Of a stretch of 64,000 nt of DNA, positions 33,573 through 44,300 are shown piece after piece. Within the stretch, counting starts at the first letter, position 1. Every line of letters starts with the position of its first letter. Below the pieces are notes generated by a model. The model did no database searches and was not told the DNA's origin. It saw only the letters and a list, made by a program, of their open reading frames with translations. Origin of the DNA: Nematostella vectensis (lineage: Eukaryota > Cnidaria > Anthozoa > Actiniaria > Edwardsiidae); contig NC_064047.1 of the NCBI RefSeq assembly GCF_932526225.1, positions 9,661,994 through 9,725,993 of the forward strand, in the 5' to 3' direction. Both the position numbers and the translations under genes were made by a program.

Positions 33573-34722
33573 GGATGTCATGCATTGTCAAGTCCTTTGG
33601 ATGTATAAAAAGTAGGAAAAGTAGACCCTTTGGGTAATCATGGAAGTAGCAGATACTCTTCCAGGGACTTTGCAAAAGTCTTATAATGTAATCTCCTATA
33701 GCACCTGTATCATTCAGTTCCCTCTCCGAGGGAATAACATTTAAAGGGATTACCACTTTCTACAAATATTGGAGACTCTTCAGGTAAAAAAGGGTGAATT
33801 TGCTACATCAATGGAAAGAAAAATACAAATACTGAAAAATGCTTACAGGAGACTAATTTTGATTTTTTCTCGTTAGTAAAATAAGTAAAGGTTAACAAAC
33901 CAGTAACATGCAGATTTACTTTGAGTAAGTAGAATGGTCATACTCCTTGTCTTGATATAGGTGTCAGAGGGCCAAATAATATTTATAATGATGTGAATAG
34001 AATGTACATATGAATTTGACACATCTGACTGTAAAAAAACAGTAGTGTGTTATTACCATTTTGGGATTTACCATTCCACTATGCTAAACCATGTAACAGT
34101 AGTGAAAGCCCTGAATAATAGTTAGTAAAAAGCCAAGAACTGACAACAACGTAGGGAATTCATTTTTTATATTTTATCAGGATGGTAGTAGATTTGGTCA
34201 AGTTAGAAAAAGGCTGTATTTAGGACATTAAAGAGAAATTGAAATAAAACAATATTATGGAGAAGGTGTTCTTGTTGTTAGAGAATAAAATTGAAACTTC
34301 CATTTAATGTACACACTGGGAAACGAAGGATATTCAAAGCCTTAAGATCAAAACAAAACATATTTCATGAGGTGTTTCAATGGTTCCCCCCATTAATATA
34401 AGTTATGTATAAACATTCACAAATGGCCTGTTCAGACCTTAGTTACAGAGGGCTCACCTCAATGCTTTGGTTTGAATAAATTAAATGGTTTCTGAGCTTT
34501 GTGTTTCATATCTTTTGTCTTTTTTTCTGTCTAGCACATTGATTGCTCCCTTACACAGCCATTACACTGCTTACCAGTGTGTTAAATAATCAGACAAAAG
34601 ATAAGTTAAAACTAAAAATCGAAATCAACAGCAATGCTAGACTCGAAACTATTTTTCATCTCCCCATGCCCTAGGTACAAATTACAAATGCCAGTGATTT
34701 TTTTGGGCTCCTGAGGTTGTAT
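33573..34722. other. Convergent intergenic region ISCU / STI1-like gene
   Basis: Holds the ISCU 3' UTR (candidate AATAAA at 34243-34248). No gene seen; no convincing poly(A) signal was found for the minus-strand gene. Confidence 0.5.
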
Positions 34723-37632
34723 TCATCTGGCAATCGCAAGAAGTCCTGCATCAATTAACACTCTAAGCTTGCTCTGCACTTCTGGAGATGCTTTCTGGAG
34801 TTGTCTGTAAAAATAGATATTTTGTCTCGTTAGGGACAAACCATAAGCTAGTTGAGGGAGGGGTGAGCAAAAACACCAAAAACGTTCAAACACTTTGCAT
34901 AAAAAATCTTGTGCATGAAGAAATCGCCAATCACCCCTAGAAAATGCAATGGCCCCTAAACTACTAAACAGTATTTGTACCATGAAATAAATATTAGACA
35001 GCCAAATAGTACATCAAGCCATAGTACATTTTGCTGCACATTAAAGCCATTATTTTGGTTTGTTTAGATTCTTATCATAATTTCCTTTTTTTGTTATTAC
35101 ATCCTTTTCAATGATTCTTTCAAAACAACAACAATACATTAACATTACTATGTAATACAGTTCACAATCATGCATGGACTTTTTTTTCAGACTATTTTAA
35201 GTGAGAAATGCAATCATTTTCAAAGCTTTATTTTAAAAATTGTTTAACATTTCCCCACTTCAAACTCTGTTCAGCCAAAATTCCTAAGCTCCACAACAAA
35301 AAGTGAGTGAGGGCGAATCCAGAGAGGGGATCAGATTGGGTAGGTACATATCCCCATTTTGATGAATTTGTATTCTCTTCGTCTTATCAACCATATGCCT
35401 TTCATTTAATATTTTCAACTTTGTCCACCTCTTTTTTTGGAGTGTCAGCATGATAAGTGCTGGCTAGGAAAAAGATTTATACCTGTGTGCCGCTTCAGGG
35501 TTACTTCTTAGCAGGCCAATTATCCCCTGTATCTGTTGATCCTGTAGTGTGAGCTTTACATCAGGTCTTGAGAGAATTTCTTTCATTTGCTTTTCATCGG
35601 CTGCTGAAGGCTGTTGTGAGGAAGAGGCTGTAGGATTTTTTGTACCATGTACTGTTGACGTTCTTTCCACAAGGCCAATAGCTTCTTCTTGAGCCTCTCT
35701 CTATATTAACAGGAACACAAAGAATGAGTAATTATAAGATTTTGGTCATTAAATATTTGAGAGGGAGTTTGGGTTGATTTTTCAATGGTGATGAAAAAAA
35801 CTTACCTCCCTTATCAAAAATGGATTTTTTCTTAAATTTATGTTCTTTATGAATAGCAATACCTCACAGCCTAAAATTCTAAGAGACTGTTTACTTCCCT
35901 ACAAACCTAGAATGACAACAAGGCAGAGAATTCGACAGTTTTATAATAGACTCAAAGGCACACAAACTGTTTGGCAAGTGTTTGCAGAACATTGAAAACA
36001 ACAGGTGCACAAAGACAGCTAAAACAGATGAAAAACAAGGGGAAACACCAAACATATAAAACGCCAACCTCATTAGCAACAGAATGGTCATCTTTATCAC
36101 CAAGTTGAGTGAAATGCTGTCCCATCAGAGAACAAAACTCCTGCAAAGCCACCTGCATCTCTGGGTCTCCTTGTAGCGAAGCAAAGGCTTCCCATGGGTT
36201 GGACTGCAACTGGGCAAGAGCCTGGGAGAACCGTGGATCCATCAGCTTCTTGAAAAGAGCTGGGTTGCTCTGGAGTTTCTCAAGAAGATCTCCTGTTATC
36301 CAATCTAATATTGGTTAAAAGGAGGGACAAATAAGAAATGGTTATGAGCAACAATTTGGGCCTGCTAAACACAGCAGAGAAAAGGATCAAAGCTAATCAA
36401 TATGAAACATTTTACAGTTTATATTAATTCATCCTAGATACTTCACTTAGGATAAGTTCAAATGTTTTATTATCCATGAGCCATATTCAATGTAAATCCT
36501 TGCAAATGAATCAAGTCGATTGTGTCATCTTCATTTGCATGCATTTGCATTGAATATGGCGCATTGATAAAATGCTGTTTGAACTTAGTTTTAGTCTTGA
36601 GATTGCAAAAATATTTTTATGAAATGGTGTTACCCTTGTGATTCTACTAAGCAAGCAAATCTTCTTGTGACAACAGTTTGTATACCTTTGTTATCAAGGA
36701 GTGGAATACCACTCTTCATAGCTTCCTGAACCTCAGGTATTTGCCGCTCATTCTTAGCAGCTTCTGTATTTGGTTTAATGAATGGTATATCATCACATTT
36801 TTGTGTTGCTTCAGATGTAGCCAGAGGTATCTTCTGTTGTGATTTGCTAGGCTTTGAGGAAAGCAGAAAACCTTTTTTGAACCCGCCAAATGTGTCTGTT
36901 GTTGAATCTGATGCCTTGGAATGCTTTGAGGTTGATTTTGAAGCTGCTGTCTGGATAGTACATGTAAGAATGACAAAAGAAAAAATAGGACAAACAGACA
37001 AGAAGGGTTTTCTGTAAAACAAAAAAAAAATCCCTATATATTTACAGAATATCTTCCAGCTGAATTTAACACAATTTTCTAATTAAGTATTTATTAATTG
37101 AGTGTATTTGAATTACAATATCAGGTTTTCATTGGATTTTATGGTTATCATATATGGGACAGACAGACATGGCTTTACGGACAGATTGACAACTGTATGG
37201 ACAGATAGGCTATTTATGGGACAGATGGACACAGCATACGGACAGACAGACTGAAGAAAAAAAACAGACAGACACAGCATACTGACAGACAGACACAACT
37301 ACATGGACAGACAGACAGAATGAAGGAAAAAAAACAGACGGACAGTACTCACATTTAATCCAGAATCACTTGCTTCAGGCTGTGTTCTACATGTAGTTGT
37401 GGGGGTCGAGTGTGGCTTACTATCAAACTTGATGTCACGTATATTATTGATTTTCTCCACAAGATCGGACATATCTTCCAATGGGGGAATATCTGAGTCA
37501 AAGTGGGAAACAGCCATTTAGTGCTCAAAAAGTACAGTGAAAGTAAGGCAGCTAAAAACACATTTAACAAGCAAAAAAAAATGCTGCATTAGATTCCAAA
37601 AATTAAAACATACCTTCATCGTCACTAGACAT
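34723..37632 (-). CDS. STI1/DP-domain-like protein, 6 exons, 319 aa, function unknown
   Basis: Exons (minus): 37632-37614, 37492-37353, 36950-36686, 36304-36069, 35700-35483, 34804-34723, summing to 960 nt with matching phases. The N-terminus is acidic (MSSDDEDIPPLEDMSDLVEK), followed by a Ser/Thr linker with a GGFKKGFLL motif (75-83). Residues 142-210 (start DWITGDLLEKLQSNPALFKK, containing MDPRFSQALAQLQSNP and LQGDPEMQVALQEF) and 253-319 (EILSRPDVKLTLQDQQIQGI ... NPEAAHRQLQKASPEVQSKL) look like two alpha-helical STI1/DP-type modules with the usual NP and DP turns. Such modules occur in HSP70/HSP90 co-chaperones and ubiquilins. No TPR or UBL is present, so it is not STIP1 or a ubiquilin. I cannot name the orthologue. 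Confidence 0.8.
36454..36586. mobile_element. 133-bp inverted-repeat element in the STI1-like gene
   Basis: Arms aagttcaaatgttttattat ... gccatattcaatg and cattgaatatggcgc ... aaaatgctgtttgaactt are imperfect complements. It lies in intron 3 of the STI1-like gene. No coding capacity. Confidence 0.8.
37140..37345. repeat. Degenerate ggacagacagaca repeat
   Basis: GACA-rich simple repeat in intron 2 of the STI1-like gene; frames over it (CLSVCPYAVS-type) are artefacts. Confidence 0.8.
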
Positions 37633-38325
37633 TGTGTTGTTGAATAGGATGCTCCTCTGTCTTATAAGCCTAATTAGATGTGTGAGGTTTTGAAAGAAGA
37701 GAGTTCCTTCGGTAATAGTATTTGTTGTCGTTGTCAACTTGTGTTGTTCTGTTAGCCGAGCGCCTTTTTATCCTGGGACTGATTACCAGGATCTCTCACC
37801 ATCGACTTTCACAGGTAGACTACTATTTTTGCTTTATTCACTTTTATGAGTTGACCGTTAAAAGCCTCTTATCTATCGTAGCGTGTAGGAAATTCATTTT
37901 AACTTTACAAGAATTAAGTACAACTTTTTCTTGGCTATTTGTTATCGTTAACTTCTTGGCTTTGACCAATGTGTTTCTTATCACGTCTGTGAGCCAAACA
38001 AACAAAAACAAGGACGATTGGCTCAGTAGCCTATCAGCTAAGTCATTATTAAATGTATCCACGCGGTCAAGCCCTCAATCCCTTTAGATATGATCTCAGT
38101 CATCGCTTTTGTTCATGATTGTTTGTTGGAAGCACCCCGTAACTGCGCAATGGATTCTTTCCATCAATTAGAATCAATTACCTGCGCCGCTGACCACTTA
38201 CTGCCAAGTTACCATAGAAACGATTATTGGTGGCAAGAACAAGTTCGCGCTAATGCACTAATATACTGGGAGTTTTTAGAAAAATCTCCGTTTTTAGAGG
38301 TCGGAAGATCTAGAACTCAGCCAAG
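37633..38325. promoter_or_regulatory. Shared upstream region of the STI1-like gene and CCDC81
   Basis: 693 bp between divergent ATG codons; no TATA box evident. The 121-codon frame on the plus strand here has no recognisable content and is not taken as a gene. Confidence 0.5.
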
Positions 38326-41300
38326 ATGGCTGAAGTTATGCATGGCCTGGTGTCGGAAGCCAAAAAGAATCGGTTTTCCGCGATTCCGAAGCTGACAGAA
38401 GAAGGTTTGTCTCGAGCGTGTGTTCGAATGCCGATGCGAACTGAATATTGACTTCGTGACTTTCTTTGTATTTTTTGCTTCCAGATATTGTCAGTGTTTG
38501 GGACAATCTGTCGGACTATATTGCAAGGCAAATGGGATCTCAGAAGGCAAGTTTGTTTATCTAGATTCCGATCGCCCAAGGCACAATCAAACATAAAACA
38601 GCAAAGCGAGAATACTGTACGAAGCCGGCAAAGTTTACACAAACATTCTAGCTATTGTTCAACATGTCTTGCCTTTTTTCCTTCTAGGGCGTCAGTGTTC
38701 CTGGTCTAGGGATATTTACATTTTCTCAGAAGAAACTAGACGTTGGAAATAACAAGTATATTTTAATTCAGCGGCCGGTGTTTGTATTATCAGAAAAGTT
38801 TGCCATGACTCATGGACTAAGTTACACCAAACACTACACAACAGGTGAGAACGTTCGTATTACATTAACGATTACAAACAGTATACACCATTAGTACCGG
38901 CTTATATTATTTAAAAGCTTTTATTCAAGAGTGTAAAAGCTGCGTTATCATGGTGTTATTTGAACTTTTAATGCTTAGTAATATAAGGACATTATAATTG
39001 CTGTTTCTTATCTCTCGTCACGGGGCGACCAAATTAGCTTATCATAGCGCGTGATTTGATCACGTCTGGGATCTTTTAGCTTCCCATTTCCTCATTTTTG
39101 GTAATACATACTATCCGTATTGTAGGTGGGATTTGCTTGGGGCATTTCAGGCACATTAATATTCCAAATTGTGTAAATTCAGAGTAGACCGCATTTTGTT
39201 AAGAAAGGGGGGTGTGCGCGCGACCCATCGCTTACCACTAAAGCGACGCGCCGCTTTCTAAATGAATTAGATAAATAGATTGCAAAGGGTATCATCTGTT
39301 AATATGTGTGGATTTGGGGGGTCAGATATTCGAAAAATAAAGTTAAGATATTGACCTCCCTCAAAGCACTAGGGTGTACTACAAATATACCAGCGATATA
39401 GTGTACAATCTTTTTTTTAATTTGCAGTTGAAGCTGGGCCGTTCTTTTATGGGGGACATTTTTAGGATGATTATGTTTTACGATATTCTTAAATTTTAGT
39501 GTACATAAGAATATAATACCAAATGAATTATTAAGAAGAGAATTACACTAATAATTAATAGCAACAATAACAGGTTGTTACTATTAGCACAATTTGATCC
39601 CGCATTTTAAAACACATGAGGACTAAAATTTGGTGAAATCTCAGGCTGGATGCTCTTTTAAATAACAGATACCCAATCAATACTTTGTGTTGCCACACAG
39701 ATAGACCACAGAGATTATATCCTGAACTCCAGTCCCTGTCCACTTCCTAGATAATTATTAAAAAAGAAATAATGAAAAGAGCCTTTGATCATGTAAAGAA
39801 AACCACATCCACTCAGAAAAGTCATGGGACACTGAACCCCATAGGAAAGAAAAGTCATGGGACACTGCCCCCCATAGGAAAGAAAAGTCATGGGACACTG
39901 CCCCCCATAGGAAAGAAAAGTCATGGGACACTGCCCCCCATAGGAAAAGAAAAGTCATGGGACACTGCCCCCCATAGGAAAGAAAAGTCATGGGACGCTG
40001 CCCCCCATAGGAAAAGAAAAGTTATGGGACGCTGCCCCCCATAGGAAAGAAAAGTCATGGGACACTGCCCCCCATAGGAAAGAAAAGTTATGGGACGCTG
40101 CCCCCCATAGGAAAGAAAAGTCATGGGACACTGAACCCCATAGGAAAGAAAAGTCATGGGACACTGCCCCCCATAGGAAAGAAAAGTCATGGGACACTGC
40201 CCCCCATAGGAAAGAAAAGTCATGGGACACTGCCCCCCATAGGAAAAGAAAAGTCATGGGACACTGCCCCCCATAGGAAAAGAAAAGTCATGGGACACTG
40301 CCCCCCATAGGAAAGAAAAGTCATGGGACGCTGCCCCCCATAGGAAAAGAAAAGTTATGGGACGCTGCCCCCCATAGGAAAGAAAAGTTATGGGACGCTG
40401 CCCCCCATAGGAAAGAAAAGTCATGGGACACTGCCCCCCATAGGAAAGAAAAGTCATGGGACACTGCCCCCCATAGGAAAGAAAAGTCATGGGACACTGC
40501 CCCCCATAGGAAAGAAAATTCATGGGACACTGCCCCCCATAGGAAAGAAAAGTCATGGGACACTGCCCCCCATAGGAAAGAAAAGTCATGGGACACTGCC
40601 CCCCATAGGAAAGAAAAGTCATGGGACACTGCCCCCCATAGGAAAGAAAAGTCATGGGACACTGCCCCCCATAGGAAAGAAAAGTCATGGGACGCTGCCC
40701 CCCCATAGGAAAGAAAAGTTATGGGACACTGCCCCCCATAGGAAAGAAAAGTCATGGGACACTGCCCCCCATAGGAAAGAAAAGTTATGGGACACTGCCC
40801 CCCATAGGAAAGAAAAGTTATGAGACACTGCCCCCCATAGGAAATAAAAGTCATGGGACACTGCCCCCCATAGGAAAGAAAAGTCATGGGACACTCTCCC
40901 CTATAGGTAGGGAGGGAGGGAGGGGCTTTTTAAGGTGAGGACACTCCTCTCCCCATCTGCTGCCTTTGTTTAATTATAGACTTACAATTAGTTGTACAAT
41001 TTATTTTGCTTGCAGGTCAGATACCTGTCGTCCAACTGAATTTTGTAGCATTATCCAATAACACCTCATTTGATCGTGACACTGTTGAAAGCTGTGTAAA
41101 GGAAGTCCTTCAGGCGCTGAACAGATCCATCCAATCCAAGCGGAATGTAGAGTTCCAGTTTACAGGGATTGGACGTTTGTCGATTAGAGACTCAAAAGTT
41201 AAAATGAAATTTTACAAAGATTTCCTTAGAAGTATGGATGGCTCTGGTAGTTTGCTGCAAGCCCTTTCAAATGTAAGTACTTTCACAATCCTCTCCACTT

Positions 41301-44300
41301 TTTTCATTGGCCTCAGCTTCCCTGTGTTTTGTTAACACAGGAATTCCATACCAATACCAAGCACTGTATTGTTTTATTTACATGCCCATTGCTGAAAAAA
41401 AAAACTGTTGTTGTTGTTGGTCTTTTTTTGGGGGGTGGGTCTTTTTAAAGACACAATCTGACTCTAATGCTTCACTTCTGCCTTATTGCTACAGTTAAAC
41501 ATTCACCACAACTTAGATTTTGAATCACACGACACTATACAGTATACATGGTTGCTTTCCTATTTCAGCGCCCTGGGACTGCCGATTCTGTGATTTCAGA
41601 AGCATTCACTCCAAGACCTCACACAAGCAACACTCTTATTTTACCAAGGTTTGGAACATGCCCATTTGCCTTGAATACAATTGTTCTGTCTGCTTTTTTA
41701 ATTATGGTTAAATAAAAAGGAGTTCACATTGTTTTTCTTTTCTTTTCCATAACCCAACAATCTATAATCACACAAAATAACAAAATAAACTAATTTTAAT
41801 GATAACCATTAACAATGCATGAAAACTACAGCAATCATATTTTTAGGATCCAGCCTGGTAGTGGCATCGATGGAGCCCCTCTTAAGGTTGGACGGGAACA
41901 GACCATGCCGACCATTGAAGAAGAGGATAGAGGCACCACTGTGAGGGGTGGCCAAGACAATACCGGACAAGATGACTTGCCGCCTAGGGTGGAGCCCATC
42001 CCAAGAGTCGAACCCATTCTTGGTAACCCTAACGAAGAAGAAGGTGGGAGTGGGCTTGACATAAAAAGCTTCGAGGTTAACGTTGTGTCAGTGGTCAGAG
42101 TGCTGGGGTAGGGCCTTAGCAGGGGAAAAATAAAAGGGAATGACCAGTAGGGGTGTGGCCGTGCCCTCAAATATTTTCTTAATGTTTCTGTATTGTGCCC
42201 CCAATATTTCCAGGTCTGCTACTGCACGGTGGAGTCTTGGAGTTTTCTGTATTAAGCTAGTTGCAATGACGTAGCTTTTCATTGCGATGTTTAGCGTGAT
42301 CTCACGTGATGGTTTTGATTTGACGCATCATGTCAAGAAGTGTTGTAATGTTACGTGGTGCGTTTGACTTAAAAGCTGGCCTCAAGTTGCGTGTAGCTTG
42401 TCACTATGTGTCGCTTCATTATTATTTCTGCTTTTGGACACTTTAGGCGCGCAAGTGAAAGCGCGTACGCATTCGCTGTTTGAAGCAAAAAGAACCACAG
42501 CACTGTTTTCGCTTTGTAGTGCGATATTTTTTAAAACGCTTTCTGCAATTACTTGGTTAAAAATGTACACCTGTTCCAAACGAGCAATAAGATTTTTTTC
42601 GTTTCTATTTTTTGCTTTCTTTTTTTCTAAATATTTTAAGATCATTTTGTTAAAAACTTCGAAGTCTTTGTTTAGTTTAAAATCCAAGTTTGCGTCAATT
42701 TACATACCAATTGCAAAGATTTTTTTTTATTTTAACGACCCTATAGTCTGATAAAGGAGCTTGATTGGTTTTGCTCCACCGAAGCCACAATAACTTCAGC
42801 TGCTCAAAGGCCTAAAGTATTAAATATTTACTACAAACACTGTCTCTTTTGGTTACTTGGAAAATTACCTTGGGAACCTAAAAGTAAACCGTGTACACTT
42901 AACTAAGACACTGGCTGTAGATAAGCAGGAAGTTTCGGTTTTTATCTGGCCTCGTAAAAAAGTCTTGTGACGAAATTGCACAGTTTGGTATCAGATAATC
43001 AGATAGTCGAAGATGGCTGCGGTTGCATCTTTATCTCCAAATACATTTGCAAGGGTTCTTAATCTCTTTGAATACACTTTTAAAGATCCCGAAACTACAA
43101 AAGTCCAGAGAAGTCGAAGCGTTCGAGGCATTCTTCTTCCAACTTGTATGTACTTATGAATTTTTCTACTTAGATTTTTTTTTCATATTTGAATTAGTTT
43201 GATACATCCTCCTCCATTCCACAAATGCCATTTAATCACACTTGTTCCGTACTCACCCCACGATTTACTTTGTTTAAATTTTTATCTTCCTTTTATTATA
43301 TCGCGCGGATATAAGCTATATCTATTAAGACCTTTATTTGTATGCATGCTTTGGGTATGTGGGATTTTGTCTGTTTTTCATCGTTGAGAATTGTATATAT
43401 TTGTATTGAAATGAAACAACGCTTAGCAACAATTTTTTTTTCAAAAAAAGTTTCCGTTTCTTGTGTAGTTGCAGGTATTCTCATCTTTTCGAGTTCTCAA
43501 AAGCATCAAGGACACCATTTTTGACAGGTGTTTTTTGTTTCTCAAAACGATTTTGACTTCTGTAGTTTCAGTTTCACTTTTCACACTTTGTCCCCAGGGT
43601 TTCCTCATTCGTCTTCATGCAACCTTTCAGGTGTCAAACTTTAGAGACGAAATTTTTCTTTATAGTTATTATATGCTATTAGTGCATTTATTACGTGAGC
43701 AAAAATTAAAGATACAAAGAAACATATAATGAGTATTCGTGTCTAAGACTTCTAAAGACTTCCTAGGGGAAACGTTAGATACATTACATCACAAACTTTA
43801 CTGGCTGGTCGAGACGCCAACGCATTATAATTTGGCAAAGTGTGTGTTTATTTGATGCACCGCTATGACCAAACGTTTTTTCTCGTCCCTAGAGCTTTTA
43901 AATACAGTCGAACCTCTATTAAGCGGCCCTCTATTGAGCGGCCCCCCTTTATTCAACGGTCATTTACCAAAGTCCCGAATTTTCCCCCTTATGTTTACTG
44001 TAAATTTGACCTCTATTGAGCGGTCACCTCTATTAAGCGGACGCGGTCACCAAAGGAGGGTCCCAATTGGTTGATTTCATTGTTTTACACCTCTATTAAA
44101 CGGTCATCAACAATATTTGTCAGCATGACAACAGATAGTGCACGTCATATTTCGTCATATTTTTAACTGTCTAATCTAATTACTATGGCTAATCGCCTTG
44201 TGAGACTTGTGTGGTCTTGTGCGGATCAGTCGCATCAAATTCCTCGATTACCAATTTCCGCTTTAGCCAGCTAGAAGAAAAACTGTCACCTTCAAATATG

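Noticed and set aside
39715..40938. Repeat-encoded SYGGQCPMTFL proteins and a CRISPR-like look
   Set aside because: Perfect 33-bp tandem repeats without unique spacers; a eukaryotic minisatellite in CCDC81 intron 3.
42023..42111. Read-through of CCDC81 exon 6 to a stop at 42109
   Set aside because: The donor G|gtaacc at 42022 joins exon 7 in the right phase and restores homology; read-through would only be an intron-retention product.
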